Source of the DNA: Paenibacillus sp. FSL H7-0331
GTDB taxonomy: Bacteria > Bacillota > Bacilli > Paenibacillales > NBRC-103111
Direction: 5' to 3'
NCBI RefSeq assembly: GCF_001956045.1
Contig: NZ_MRTH01000007.1
Coordinates: forward strand, 1 to 64,000
DNA: 64,000 nucleotides
In this document: in pieces, positions 43,445-52,856 of the stretch
Layout: each line of letters starts with the position of its first letter
How positions within the stretch are numbered: the stretch's first letter is position 1
Program-made: the position numbers and the translations under genes
The notes under the pieces: generated by a model
What the model saw: only the letters and a program-made list of their open reading frames with translations
Databases searched by the model: none
What the model was told of the DNA's origin: nothing

Positions 43445-43896
43445 ATGCCAAATATCGCATTGATCATCGGTTTGGTATCTCCACCTGGATACATCACATA
43501 CAGAAGAATGAATACGGCTACACCTGTAGGTGCTGTTAGAAGCCACATTACGGCTGTCCAACGCCCTATTTTGCGGTGTCTGGCAAATCTTTGTTTATAC
43601 GCAAGCAGCAGCGTGACGATTCCGAATACGCCGCCTGTCGTAGCCAAGGCAATGTGAAAAAATAAAAATAAATGGTAGGGAAGCTTTAAATGCTCGGGAC
43701 CCCCAAAGCTTGTATTGCCGACGAACAACGTTCTCGATACATATATAATAAAAAAGGCAAGTGCGAACACCGCACCCCACACCATCAGCTTTTGGTGTGT
43801 TTGACGGTTACCCTTCACAATCTGGTACCATCCACAGGCGACAAAGATCGCACTGATCACTATAAAGCTGGTGCTGATCGTTGGTAAAATAGGCAT
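43441..43896 (-). CDS. ctaM: DUF420 membrane protein, CtaM/YozB family, 151 aa
   Basis: A small multi-pass membrane protein needed for maturation of haem-copper oxidases in Firmicutes. It has four hydrophobic segments and the conserved residues KLMVWGAVFALAFFIIYVSR, LPYHLFLFFHIALA, and RFARHRKIGRWTAVMWLLTAPTGVAVFILLYVMY. It belongs to the DUF420 family. The start ATG at 43894-43896 follows GGTGGG by 7 nt. It is 28 bp downstream of ctaG on the same strand, at the end of the cta cluster. Confidence 0.88.
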   Translation of the reverse strand: MPILPTISTSFIVISAIFVACGWYQIVKGNRQTHQKLMVWGAVFALAFFIIYVSRTLFVGNTSFGGPEHLKLPYHLFLFFHIALATTGGVFGIVTLLLAYKQRFARHRKIGRWTAVMWLLTAPTGVAVFILLYVMYPGGDTKPMINAIFGI

Positions 43897-43924
43897 ACCG
43901 AGTCCCACCTAACCCATCATAAAT

Positions 43925-44833
43925 TTAAGCTCGATTCATTTGAACAGAAGGCTGGGCTTGTGGATGCTGAATCAGAGACTCATTCATCAGATCTTCTTCC
44001 GCTTCCATTTTGCGCTCTCTCCGGTACCAGCCGAAGAAGGTATACGCAAGCGCCACGGCATAAACAATTTCCTGAACAATCTTCATAATGACCCCGCCAA
44101 GCTGCTGATCATTAAGCACCGACATGAACAAATACTGTTCAGGAACGTCAGCATAGGCTTGATATAAAGGTGATCCTGCAAATATGATCAATGCGCAGGC
44201 AGGTGTCAGCAAGATCCCGTTAACGAAGATATAACCCATCTTCTTCAGCTCGGACATCCGGTTATATTCAGGTAACGGACAAAATACAGGGAACCACAGC
44301 TGAAAAGCAGCCAGTAGAAAAATAGCTTTGTACAGCTCATGAAGCGGCATGTTGGCCATTAAAGTATCCATAATGATCGGAATATGATAAAAGGAGAACA
44401 CCATATTAAACACGAACAAAGAGATCAATGGCGATGTAAAAGCCTGCATAAAAGCCTTCATCGCTTTCGGTTTCAATACAGGGCGCAGCAGCCATCCAGG
44501 CAGTCCCAGCAACAGCAGCGGAGGTACAACTAAATACAGAAACGACTGCTGCAGCATATGAGCGCTAAAGCTGTAGAGATGCGAATACAAGCTGAGCGGC
44601 GATCCCTCTGCTACATAGTACATCAACAACCCCAAATAAAAGTATACTAGCTGACTCCTTTTCACAGGTGCTGTATCCGCAAAACGATGACGCCAGCGAG
44701 TTACAGCCAAACTGTACAGCCAGCCGATAATGACAACAATGAGGAGCAACCCGGGACTCCACAGGTTAGCAAAACCCGCCGACATAATATCTCCTGTTGT
44801 GTGCTCCATATGACCCATTGCTTCCATGTTCAT
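43925..44833 (-). CDS. ctaG: Cytochrome c oxidase assembly factor CtaG (caa3 type), 302 aa
   Basis: A multi-pass membrane protein that helps assemble caa3 oxidase, probably through copper delivery. Seven hydrophobic stretches are visible. A His/Met-rich N-terminus (MNMEAMGHMEHTTGDIM) is followed by SPGLLLIVVIIGWLYSLAVTRW, SPLSLYSHLYSFSAHMLQQSFLYLVVPPLLLLGLPGWLLRP and SFYHIPIIMDTLMANMPLHELYKAIFLLAAFQLWFPVFCPLPEYNRMSELKKMGYIF. This is the Caa3_CtaG family, not the Cox11 type. AAAGGAG lies 7 nt before the ATG. A hairpin separates it from ctaF. Confidence 0.93.
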   Translation of the reverse strand: MNMEAMGHMEHTTGDIMSAGFANLWSPGLLLIVVIIGWLYSLAVTRWRHRFADTAPVKRSQLVYFYLGLLMYYVAEGSPLSLYSHLYSFSAHMLQQSFLYLVVPPLLLLGLPGWLLRPVLKPKAMKAFMQAFTSPLISLFVFNMVFSFYHIPIIMDTLMANMPLHELYKAIFLLAAFQLWFPVFCPLPEYNRMSELKKMGYIFVNGILLTPACALIIFAGSPLYQAYADVPEQYLFMSVLNDQQLGGVIMKIVQEIVYAVALAYTFFGWYRRERKMEAEEDLMNESLIQHPQAQPSVQMNRA

Positions 44834-44911
44834 GATGATTCTCCTTTCTCACTAACCTTAATTTCCTGCCTACTTACTTTGTGAAAAATAGTGCATGCTC
44901 AATAGAAAGAA

Positions 44912-44935
44912 GAGGCTTTTATTTCTAAAAGCCTC
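44912..44935 (-). terminator. Hairpin between ctaF and ctaG
   Basis: GAGGCTTTTA pairs perfectly with TAAAAGCCTC, with a 4-nt loop, followed on the minus strand by TTCTTTCTATTG. It could partly terminate or protect the upstream ctaCDEF mRNA. Confidence 0.65.
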
Positions 44936-44941
44936 CTCTAC

Positions 44942-45256
44942 TTACCACCAAGTCCAGTAGACGGCTGCCGCTACTGCAGTTAAAGCTACGATGAATCCAA
45001 ATATAATCCCTACAATAGGAAACAGGTGACCTCTTTCCTTCATGTGCATCCAATAAGCTAATTGGAAAATCGCTTGTACGATCCCAAGACCCGTTAGGAA
45101 AAGAATGAGAAACCAACGATCCAATCCGCCATAAAGTACAGCGGCAAAGGCTATCATTGTTAAAAGAATCGATACAATATAAGACAAGTAATGGTTCTTA
45201 GGGCTTTCCGCTTTATGGCGCTTAGCCGCTGGTGTTGCATGCTGTTGGCTGCTCAT
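44942..45256 (-). CDS. ctaF: Cytochrome c oxidase subunit IV (caa3), 104 aa
   Basis: The small accessory subunit of the caa3 oxidase. After a short basic N-terminus (AAKRHKAESPKNHY) it has three membrane helices (YIVSILLTMIAFAAVLYGGL, WFLILFLTGLGIVQAIFQLAYWMHM, FPIVGIIFGFIVALTAVAAAVYW). The WMHMKERGH segment is typical. Its ATG directly follows the ctaE stop. It is the last gene before the hairpin at 44912. Confidence 0.93.
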   Translation of the reverse strand: MSSQQHATPAAKRHKAESPKNHYLSYIVSILLTMIAFAAVLYGGLDRWFLILFLTGLGIVQAIFQLAYWMHMKERGHLFPIVGIIFGFIVALTAVAAAVYWTWW

Positions 45257-45877
45257 TTACGGTCCCACCTTCCCCAATAAGTACACTACGGTGAAGATAA
45301 ATACCCATACTACGTCGATAAAGTGCCAATAAAGTCCGGCAACGTAATACTTAGGGGCAGTTACGACTGTAAGTCCTTTTTTGAACGAAGATATAATTAA
45401 CAATGTGATCCATAGTACACCGAACGCTACGTGCGCTCCATGGAAGCCAACGAGTGTATAAAAGGAAGTAGCAAATGCGCTCTTCGTAAATACATGACCT
45501 TCATGAACATATTCCATGAACTCGTAAATTTCCAGACCCAGGAATCCCAAACCCAGCAATACGGTAACAGCCATCCACAAGTTCAGCTTTTTCAAATCAT
45601 TACGATGCATGGCCATTGTAGCGAATACGCTGGTCAAGGAACTCGTTAACAAAATAAATGTGGAAATTCCGACTGTTGTCAGATTAAACAATTCTTGTCC
45701 AGTTGGACCATCAGGAACCTGATTACGTAATGCGATGAACGTTGCGAACAACGTACCGAACAATACGCACTCTCCGCCAAGGAAGAGCCAGAAGCCCGTG
45801 ACCTTATTCTTGCCTTCCAATGTCGCGGTTTCTGCGTGAGGTGGCAGTGCACCGCCTACTTCATGATGCGCACTCAT
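45257..45877 (-). CDS. ctaE: Cytochrome c oxidase subunit III, 206 aa
   Basis: A five-helix subunit III of a haem-copper oxidase. It contains KNKVTGFWLFLGGECVLFGTLFATFIALRNQ, TSSLTSVFATMAMHRNDLKKLNLWM, and TLVGFHGAHVAFGVLWI..YYVAGLYWHFIDVVWVFIFTVVYLLG, with the H-x2-D/W pattern of the family. Its ATG overlaps the ctaD stop (ATGA), so they are coupled. Confidence 0.96.
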   Translation of the reverse strand: MSAHHEVGGALPPHAETATLEGKNKVTGFWLFLGGECVLFGTLFATFIALRNQVPDGPTGQELFNLTTVGISTFILLTSSLTSVFATMAMHRNDLKKLNLWMAVTVLLGLGFLGLEIYEFMEYVHEGHVFTKSAFATSFYTLVGFHGAHVAFGVLWITLLIISSFKKGLTVVTAPKYYVAGLYWHFIDVVWVFIFTVVYLLGKVGP

Positions 45878-47724
45878 GCCTTAGCCCCCTTATCTTCAAG
45901 TTCTTCCGGCTCAATATGAAAGCCCTTGTCATCATATACCGAACGAAGGAACATACAAGCCAGCATGATGCCTCCACCGATAATAGCGACAGAATACGTG
46001 TGATACATAAAACCGAAACCTGCAATAAAGAATCCGATTGAGAATATTAAAGGCAGGATCGATGCGGATGGCATATGAATCGAACCAATAGGTTCGGCAG
46101 GCGTCATTTCCTTGTTGCCAGCCATCTTTTCTTTCCACAATGCATCCAAACCACGAACAAGTGGAGTTTGTTTAAAGTTATATTCAGGTGCAGGAGAAGG
46201 AATCGACCACTCCAGTGTACGACCATCCCAAGGATCTGCAGGTGCATTTTTTGGTTTTCTTGCTGCTACAATTGCATTGATCAGGAATACGATAGTACCA
46301 ATACCCATCAGGAAAGCACCAATCGTACTGACAAAGTTACCTTCTTCAAGCCCTACGCCTGGCTGGTATGTAAATACGCGGCGTGGCATCCCCATAAGCC
46401 CAAGGAAATGCTGCGGGAAGAATGTCAGATGGAACCCGATAAAGAATGTCCAGAAGTGAACTTTGCCAAGCGTCTCGCTAAGCATACGTCCGAACATTTT
46501 TGGCCACCAATAGTAAAGGCCTGCAAATAATCCCAGTACAAGTCCACCAACGATAACGTAATGGAAATGCGCGACAACAAAGTAAGTATCGTGGTACTGG
46601 TAATCTGCCGGTGGAACTGCAAGCATAACCCCAGTCACACCACCCATAACAAAGGTTGGAATAAACGCTGTTGCAAACATATTAGCTGTCGAGAACGTAA
46701 TTTGACCGCCCCACAATGTAAACAGCCAGTTAAAGATTTTAACGCCTGTAGGTACGGCAATGGCCATTGTTGCAATCGCAAAAATCGCATTACCTATTGG
46801 ACCAATACCTGTTGTAAACATATGGTGGACCCAAACCATGAAGCCCAGGAATCCGATCAACGCTGTTGCGAATACCATGGAGCTGTATCCGAAAAGACGC
46901 TTTTTGGAAAACGTACTGACGATTTCGGAAATGATTCCGAAAGCAGGAAGAATCAGAATGTATACTTCGGGATGCCCAAAGATCCAGAATAAATGCTCCC
47001 ATAGTACAGCGTTCCCACCCTTGGAAATTTCGAAGAAAGCACCGCCAAACATACGGTCAAACATAAGCTCAACCAAACCAACCGTGATCGCCGGGAAAGC
47101 GAACAGGATCAAAGCCGAAGTAATAAAAGCCGTCCATGTAAACATTGGCATTCTCATGTAAGTCATGCCTGGTGCCCGCATGTTAATAATCGTAACGAGG
47201 AAGTTAATCCCCCCAATTAGTGTACCCAATCCTGCGATTTGCAGACCTAGTACATAAAAGTCGACCCCATGATATGCGGACGTGGTATCGACGATGGCAG
47301 ATAATGGAGCATAAGCTGTCCAACCGGCCGTTGGAGCACCGCCCAAAAACCAGCTCACGTTCAGCATTACGCCACCAAAGAAGAATAACCATAAGCCAAG
47401 CGCATTAACGAAAGGGAATGCAACATCTCGCGCTCCAATCTGGAGTGGAACAATCGCATTCATAAATGCAAATATGATCGGCATTGCGGCAAAGAAAATC
47501 ATCGTTGTACCATGCATTGTTGTCAGAGCATTAAACGCATCGCCAACAAAAATTTTCTGATCAGGAAACGCAAGCTGAATCCGGATCAAAATAGCTTCCA
47601 GACCGCCTATCAAGAAAAAGAAGCCGCCTGCGATTAAATACAAAATACCGATCTTTTTGTGGTCAACCGTAGTTAACCAATCCATAAGTCCACTGTAGTG
47701 CTTTACTGGATGAGAGTTTGCCAA
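45874..47724 (-). CDS. ctaD: Cytochrome c oxidase subunit I, 616 aa
   Basis: The catalytic subunit that binds low-spin haem, haem a3 and CuB and pumps protons. Twelve or more helices. Visible landmarks include TMHGTTMIFFAAMP with a haem ligand His, FWIFGHPEVYILILPAFGIISEIV with the CuB/Tyr region (Y-x-H pair), VWVHHMFTTG with two CuB His, and VVAHFHYVIVGG with haem ligands. Translation starts at TTG (47722-47724) with GGAGG upstream. It is overlapped by ctaE and lies 32 bp after ctaC. Confidence 0.97.
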   Translation of the reverse strand: MANSHPVKHYSGLMDWLTTVDHKKIGILYLIAGGFFFLIGGLEAILIRIQLAFPDQKIFVGDAFNALTTMHGTTMIFFAAMPIIFAFMNAIVPLQIGARDVAFPFVNALGLWLFFFGGVMLNVSWFLGGAPTAGWTAYAPLSAIVDTTSAYHGVDFYVLGLQIAGLGTLIGGINFLVTIINMRAPGMTYMRMPMFTWTAFITSALILFAFPAITVGLVELMFDRMFGGAFFEISKGGNAVLWEHLFWIFGHPEVYILILPAFGIISEIVSTFSKKRLFGYSSMVFATALIGFLGFMVWVHHMFTTGIGPIGNAIFAIATMAIAVPTGVKIFNWLFTLWGGQITFSTANMFATAFIPTFVMGGVTGVMLAVPPADYQYHDTYFVVAHFHYVIVGGLVLGLFAGLYYWWPKMFGRMLSETLGKVHFWTFFIGFHLTFFPQHFLGLMGMPRRVFTYQPGVGLEEGNFVSTIGAFLMGIGTIVFLINAIVAARKPKNAPADPWDGRTLEWSIPSPAPEYNFKQTPLVRGLDALWKEKMAGNKEMTPAEPIGSIHMPSASILPLIFSIGFFIAGFGFMYHTYSVAIIGGGIMLACMFLRSVYDDKGFHIEPEELEDKGAKA

Positions 47725-47756
47725 CGTATTTTACCTCCTTTTTTCCAAAATCGTCC

Positions 47757-48797
47757 CTATTTCAGAGCATTCAAATATTTAATAACATCGTTGATTTGTT
47801 GATCTTGCAGCGGTTTCGATCCTGTAGGACCAAAAGCAGGCATTTTATTACCCGGTTTCACGGACTGAGGATTACTAATCCATTCATGCAGCTTCGCATC
47901 ATTGATATCCTTGCCATCCTTGTCTATACGAGGCAACACACCTGCAATCATTTCACGTGAAGCAAAACCGTTCAGATTCGGTCCCATCCCAAGGCCTTCG
48001 GGACTGACCGCGTGACAGGCGAGACAGTTATCTTTAAACACCTGTTCACCATTCCGCGCATCTGCAGAAATAGTCGCAGGAGCTTTCATTTTATCAACCC
48101 ACTTGGTAAAATCGGCTTCGGTCTTCGATATAACCTTGAAGTCCATCAATGCATGTGACGCTCCACAGAGCTCCGCGCACTTACCCATAAAGACAGCGGC
48201 ATCATCCGCCTCAAAATACATCGTGTTGGTCATGCCCGGATTGGTATCCTGCTTACCTGCAAGTGAAGGCACCCAGAAAGCATGCAATACGTCTGCTGAA
48301 GTAATTTCAAAGGCAATTTTCTTACCTTTTGGAATAACCAAATCTTGTGCTGTTGAAATTCCCAACTCCGGATATTCGAACTGCCACCAGAATTGATGCG
48401 CCGTTACTTTAACATGCACCGCGTCCTTGTTGCCAATATGATTTTCAGCAAGCTTAACGGTGTAGCTCACGGTTGGCACAGCCAGAATGAGCAGCAAAAT
48501 AATAGGCACTACCGTCCAAATGATTTCCAGAACGTGACTGCCTTCCACTTGCTTCGGAATAATATCTTTATCGCCTTTTTTCTTCCGAAAGCGTACGAGC
48601 ACATAAATATAAATCGCAAATACAATCACGGTTACCAATACCATGATGCCCAGACTCAGCTCCATCAAAAACAGCTGATCTCTAGCTACCGGACCTCTTG
48701 GCCTCAACGCTGAAAGCGTGTCGCTCCCACAGCCCGATAATAGCAACATTAACCCGACAAGAGGGATGTAACGCCACAGATTCTGCCATCGATTCAT
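47757..48797 (-). CDS. ctaC: Cytochrome c oxidase subunit II with fused cytochrome c, 346 aa
   Basis: The CuA subunit, lipid-anchored. An N-terminal lipoprotein signal ends in LLLSGCG. Two helices (about 45-70 and 88-110) anchor it. The CuA domain has HQFWWQFEYPEL and GKCAELCGASHALMDF, with Cys, Cys, His and Met ligands. The C-terminal cytochrome c module (about 245-346) has NCLACHAVSPEG and NKMPAFGPTG with the axial Met. This fusion defines a caa3 oxidase, which can take electrons from membrane-bound cytochrome c. It is the first gene of the cta cluster, with promoter at 48876-48904. Confidence 0.97.
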   Translation of the reverse strand: MNRWQNLWRYIPLVGLMLLLSGCGSDTLSALRPRGPVARDQLFLMELSLGIMVLVTVIVFAIYIYVLVRFRKKKGDKDIIPKQVEGSHVLEIIWTVVPIILLLILAVPTVSYTVKLAENHIGNKDAVHVKVTAHQFWWQFEYPELGISTAQDLVIPKGKKIAFEITSADVLHAFWVPSLAGKQDTNPGMTNTMYFEADDAAVFMGKCAELCGASHALMDFKVISKTEADFTKWVDKMKAPATISADARNGEQVFKDNCLACHAVSPEGLGMGPNLNGFASREMIAGVLPRIDKDGKDINDAKLHEWISNPQSVKPGNKMPAFGPTGSKPLQDQQINDVIKYLNALK

Positions 48798-48875
48798 CTA
48801 ATTAATCCCACCTCTAAAGCAAATATTTTTCGAACAAAAGGTCACATATTGTCAATGAGCCTATTTACCATATTA

Positions 48876-48904
48876 ACTATAAATTCGTACCCCTTTTTTG
48901 TCAA
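48876..48904 (-). promoter_or_regulatory. Promoter of the ctaCDEF cluster
   Basis: Minus strand: consensus -35 TTGACA (48904-48899), 17 bp, -10 TATAGT (48881-48876). A second TTGACA lies downstream at 48850-48855. The rest of the 331 bp divergent stretch to 49129 holds no gene that I can see. Confidence 0.75.
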
Positions 48905-49128
48905 TCAATCTGGAGAAGTTCACAAATTGTTCTCAACCTGCGCCGCTGCTCGTTTTTTTCCAAATAAGCCTCTCTGATTTTATACCCTTGTTCAAGCTAT
49001 TTTATGCATCGCTTTGATTTGAACTTCCACGCATAATTCTGTTTCTTTGATGAATGCTACTATCATAGTGCGAGTTCAAAAAGTCGACTTTTTGAATCTA
49101 AAACGTAAATAAACTCAAGGAGGACTTC

Positions 49129-49815
49129 ATGCAAAATCTGCGTCTTGGCCTAACCTTTATATGTATCAGTTCCTTATTGGGTCTGTGTGGCTGCTTCAGC
49201 ATTTATGACAAGAACAGTGCTTCGAATTATGGAAGCCGTACAGGAAATGCTCCACAGGATACAACACGCGCTTATCAGACTGAACAGCAAAATTCAATCG
49301 TTTCCCATCGCCATTCCACTCTTCAATTCAATCAGGCTCTGGGTGAAAAGGTCGCGGCTATGAATGGCGTTAACAGTTGTATTGTGATGATGGCCGATAA
49401 AACGGCATATGTGGCAATCTTGATTGATAACACGGCTTCAGGTACAAAAAGTGGTCCGCTGGAAACCAATAATGCGGGAACGGTAAGAGGCTTGTACAAT
49501 CCGTCAACTCCGTTCAATGACTATATGGACCCTAATCTGCTGACGAACGGCTCCAATAATTATGAGACCGTCCAATATCATGACCAGATTACTCATTTGT
49601 TCAAGCAAAAGATCGCTGAAAAAATTCGCAGTTTGCAGCCTAATGTGTCCGACGTGTATATTTCCGCCAACCGTGATTACGTCAACGAATTAAACCGATT
49701 AGCCCAGGAGGCTTGGAGCGGGCATGATTTGACGCCTTATTTGCCTGAATTCGATGCTATATCTGAACGTATATTTGGTACGCTACCTACGATTCCGACG
49801 CAGTCTGAGCAATAA
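49129..49815 (+). CDS. YhcN/YlaJ family sporulation lipoprotein, 228 aa
   Basis: A lipoprotein with signal and lipobox LLGLCGC (Cys about 21-22), then a Ser/Asn/Gln-rich linker, then the YhcN/YlaJ domain (about 65-200): LGEKVAAMNGVNSCIVMMADKTAYVAILID, ITHLFKQKIAEKIRSLQPNVSDVYISANRDYVNELNRLAQ. Family members are found in forespore or spore membranes of Bacilli and help in germination or coat-independent roles; the exact function is not clear. GGAGG precedes the ATG. I looked for a sigma-F/G promoter and found only a weak GCATA box near 49031, so timing is inferred from the family. Confidence 0.88.
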   Translation: MQNLRLGLTFICISSLLGLCGCFSIYDKNSASNYGSRTGNAPQDTTRAYQTEQQNSIVSHRHSTLQFNQALGEKVAAMNGVNSCIVMMADKTAYVAILIDNTASGTKSGPLETNNAGTVRGLYNPSTPFNDYMDPNLLTNGSNNYETVQYHDQITHLFKQKIAEKIRSLQPNVSDVYISANRDYVNELNRLAQEAWSGHDLTPYLPEFDAISERIFGTLPTIPTQSEQ

Positions 49816-49827
49816 ACCTGCTCGAAG

Positions 49828-49886
49828 CCCCCTCAAAGTTTCTCTTCATTAATATATATGAAGAAACCGAGAGGGGTTTTTGACGT
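49828..49886 (+). terminator. Terminator after the YhcN-like gene
   Basis: CCCCTC..GTTTC..TTCAT pairs with ATGAA..GAAAC..GAGGGG, followed by TTTTTG. Confidence 0.85.
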
Positions 49887-50059
49887 GAATCACATGACAG
49901 GCTGGTTTCTTTTTCCTACCGATTCCTGTAGAATGCAAGGTAAGCGCCTTGAAAATACCACCACATTATTGGTTTGAATAGTGAGCCTGTTTGCACGTAT
50001 ACCTGCAGTTGCAAGATGTGATCAAGGAATGAACCGATAGATGAAGGAGATAACTAACA

Positions 50060-52027
50060 ATGAAATCCAATATGTTCACCGCACTCGGCATTAGTGAAGA
50101 AGTCGCGGAAGCACTGGCACAGCAAGGATATACCGAACCGACACCAATCCAGAAGGAAGCGATTCCGATCGTATTGACAGGCAAGGATATTATCGCTCAA
50201 GCACAAACCGGAACAGGTAAAACCCTCGCTTTTGTATTGCCGATTCTGGAAAATTTCGATCCTGTCAAAAACTACACACAAGCGATGATTTTGACACCTA
50301 CTCGTGAACTGGCTATTCAAATTACGGCTGAGGTGCAAAAGTGGGCTCCACTCAAAGGCATGAATGTATTGGCCGCTTACGGTGGACAAGATGTCGAACG
50401 TCAGTTGAAAAAGCTTGCAGGTACAATCCATCTGATCATCGCGACGCCTGGACGACTGCTCGACCATATACGACGCGAAACCGTGCAGTTGAATAAGCTG
50501 TCTACCCTGGTGCTCGATGAGGCCGATCAAATGCTGCATATGGGTTTTCTCAAGGACGTTGAGGAAATCATCATGCAAACACCGGTTAAACGACAAACCC
50601 TGCTCTTCTCCGCAACGATGCCGACACCGATTCGCAATCTCGCCAAAGGCTACATGAGGTCACCACAGGAAGTCAAGGTCAAATCCCGACAAATCACGCT
50701 CACCGAAATCGAGCAAATTGCTATTAAAACTACAGACCGTGGAAAGCAAGATGCCCTTGTCCATTTAATGGAAGAAATGCGTCCGTATTTGGCTATGATT
50801 TTTTGCCGTACCAAGCTGCGGGCTGCCGAATTGAATCAGGCCTTGCAGGAAATGGGCTATGTGTCCGATGAGCTGCATGGCGATCTGACCCAGGGTAAGC
50901 GCGAGCAGGTCATGAAAAGATTCCGCGATGCCAAAATTCAATTTTTGGTCGTGACGGACATTGCCTCACGTGGTCTTGATGTTGAAGGGATTACCCATGT
51001 ATTTAACTACGATATGCCGCATGACACTGAGGCTTATATTCACCGGATCGGTCGGACCGGACGGGCTGGACAACGCGGAATGGCAGTTACACTGCTCACT
51101 CAGCGTGATATGAAGACGCTGGTCGAAATCGAGCAGGGTATCAACGCACAGCTGCCGATTCGTACGATGCATGCCGACGGCGAGCTGAGCGCAGAGCAAA
51201 CCAGCGGACGCACCCGTGTTGTCCGCAGCGGCGACAAGGATCGCGTGAGCATGAGCACAGAGCGGGCGGAGCGCGATGGAGCGCGCGGACGTGGTGAGCG
51301 TGGCGGCGCACGCCGCGGAGCAGCAGGCGCAAGCGATGGGCCTCGCCGAAGCCGCAGTGGCTTTGGCGGCAACGCGCCAAGCGGGCGTGGACGCGCAGGA
51401 GCGGCTGGCGGACAGCGTGGCGCGGACGCTGGCGGCTGGCGCGATCGCAGCGGCGCAGCACCGGCAGCGCGTGGCGATGAACGCGCCAACGCTGGCAGTG
51501 CTCGCACCGTGCGGGGCGACGCACGACGCGGAGAAGCAAGCGGCGATACTGAGCGTGTGCGCGGTGGTGGCGAAGAAAGAGGCTTAAGCGGGATTTTTGG
51601 CAAGCCCGGTGCTCCCAATCGGAATCGTGATCGCGAGTATGGTACACACAATCGGTCAGCTGGCTCTTCCCGGTCAGAAAGACCAAGCCGTGAGAACGGT
51701 GAATCCACGAATAGCCGTGCCGGTGCATCTGCTTCCAGATATGGAACTGGGACAGGGGCCGGTCGGGCTAGTAATGGTGGTGCTGCGGGATCAGCTCGTG
51801 ACGGTGGAGAATGGACCAGCAAGCGTGATGCTCAGCAGCGAGCCAAGGCAAGTACAGGCCGTGGAGCTTCAGCCGCCCGTGGCGGTGATCGTACCGGTGC
51901 AGCAGGCGGCGGACGGCAGGATCGGAATCCACAATCCTCTCCTACCCCAAGAGGCTCTGCACCCGCTAGCCGAGGTGCCCGTCCAGGCAGCAAGGGCAGT
52001 GGACCTCGTGGACGCAACGGACGCTAA
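50060..52027 (+). CDS. DEAD-box RNA helicase with long Arg/Gly-rich tail, 655 aa
   Basis: An ATP-dependent RNA helicase of the CshA/DeaD type. The core (about 1-370) has the Q motif [40 protein letters not shown], a helicase-C domain with [44 protein letters not shown]. No DbpA-type RNA-binding domain follows. Instead residues about 385-655 form a disordered tail rich in Gly, Arg, Ala and Ser, with RGG- and RG-like repeats. The base composition of 51240-51540 is far more GC-rich than its surroundings. AAGGAG precedes the ATG. It may function in cold-shock or ribosome assembly and RNA condensates; this is inferred. Confidence 0.95.
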   Translation: MKSNMFTALGISEEVAEALAQQGYTEPTPIQKEAIPIVLTGKDIIAQAQTGTGKTLAFVLPILENFDPVKNYTQAMILTPTRELAIQITAEVQKWAPLKGMNVLAAYGGQDVERQLKKLAGTIHLIIATPGRLLDHIRRETVQLNKLSTLVLDEADQMLHMGFLKDVEEIIMQTPVKRQTLLFSATMPTPIRNLAKGYMRSPQEVKVKSRQITLTEIEQIAIKTTDRGKQDALVHLMEEMRPYLAMIFCRTKLRAAELNQALQEMGYVSDELHGDLTQGKREQVMKRFRDAKIQFLVVTDIASRGLDVEGITHVFNYDMPHDTEAYIHRIGRTGRAGQRGMAVTLLTQRDMKTLVEIEQGINAQLPIRTMHADGELSAEQTSGRTRVVRSGDKDRVSMSTERAERDGARGRGERGGARRGAAGASDGPRRSRSGFGGNAPSGRGRAGAAGGQRGADAGGWRDRSGAAPAARGDERANAGSARTVRGDARRGEASGDTERVRGGGEERGLSGIFGKPGAPNRNRDREYGTHNRSAGSSRSERPSRENGESTNSRAGASASRYGTGTGAGRASNGGAAGSARDGGEWTSKRDAQQRAKASTGRGASAARGGDRTGAAGGGRQDRNPQSSPTPRGSAPASRGARPGSKGSGPRGRNGR

Positions 52028-52133
52028 AACCTTGATTTACACAACATAAATACAGAATGAAGCCTTTACCCTGAGAGTAAAACCATGTAAAATAAAGGGT
52101 ACGCAACAACTCTCAACTCAAGGAGGGGCTTCT

Positions 52134-52724
52134 ATGTACGAATTAAAGGACCATGACATTATTTTCATTTTCACCGGCCCTAATGGTGCTGGTCGGAAAA
52201 CCGTAGCACAAATGTTGGGTGATACGCTTGGCATGAAACAAGTTCTTTCGCACACTACAAGAGCACCCCGATCTGGAGAAGAGGATGGACTGGACTATCA
52301 TTTTGTAACCCCTGAGGCTTTTACACAAGCGCAGCAGAACAACGAATTTATTGAGGTCATTGAATTAGACGGCAATCGTTATGGCGTTCTGGAGCAAGAT
52401 TTGGCAAATTCCCTGCAAGCGCATGGCGTGATTTATCTGGTTCTGAATCGGCAAGGTGCCGATACCGTGAAACAGCTCTATGGACGAAAAGCAATTCGTA
52501 TCTTCATCTATACTGATCGGCAAACCATTATCAAACGTGAGGAGCTGCGCGGCTATTCAGCTGACAGCATTGTGAAATCCACAGCTCATTATGATGAAGA
52601 AATGGCATACAAAGAACAGTGTGAACATATTTTTGAAAATCTTGATCTGGCTCATACCGTGTTTGATTTGACCAAGACTTTGGACGACAACTACTTACAT
52701 CGTAATCTCGTTGATAAGGACTAG
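52134..52724 (+). CDS. Guanylate kinase-like protein with altered P-loop, 196 aa
   Basis: It has the fold of guanylate kinase. The GMP-binding segment SHTTRAPRSGEEDGLDYHFVTPEAF (about 40-63) and the IEVIELDGNRYGV loop are kept. But the P-loop reads GPNGAGRKT (15-23), where a usual Gmk has G-P-S-G-V/S-G-K-G/S-T: the invariant Lys is Arg21 and a Lys occupies the next position. The C-terminal lid has REELRGYSADSIV. Whether it phosphorylates GMP is open; it could be a paralogue with a signalling or binding role. GGAGGGG precedes the ATG. The gene follows the helicase and has its own terminator. Confidence 0.8.
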   Translation: MYELKDHDIIFIFTGPNGAGRKTVAQMLGDTLGMKQVLSHTTRAPRSGEEDGLDYHFVTPEAFTQAQQNNEFIEVIELDGNRYGVLEQDLANSLQAHGVIYLVLNRQGADTVKQLYGRKAIRIFIYTDRQTIIKREELRGYSADSIVKSTAHYDEEMAYKEQCEHIFENLDLAHTVFDLTKTLDDNYLHRNLVDKD

Positions 52725-52741
52725 GCTCAACAGCACATACT

Positions 52742-52787
52742 AAAAGACCGGTACTTGCGCGGACATGCGTGAACGGTCTTTTTTTAT
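52742..52787 (+). terminator. Terminator after the guanylate kinase-like gene
   Basis: AAAGACCG pairs with CGGTCTTT, with an inner TGCGC/GCGT pair, followed by TTTTTTAT. Confidence 0.9.
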
Positions 52788-52856
52788 ATGATGCTCGCGT
52801 TCCATTATCACTTGACGGTACAGCCGTTAATTCATGCATAGAAAGGTGGCAATACC

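Noticed and set aside
51100..51822. 240-aa Pro/Arg/Ala-rich open frame antisense to the helicase tail
   Set aside because: It is a by-product of the GC-rich RG-repeat coding sequence; no start signals and no known domain.
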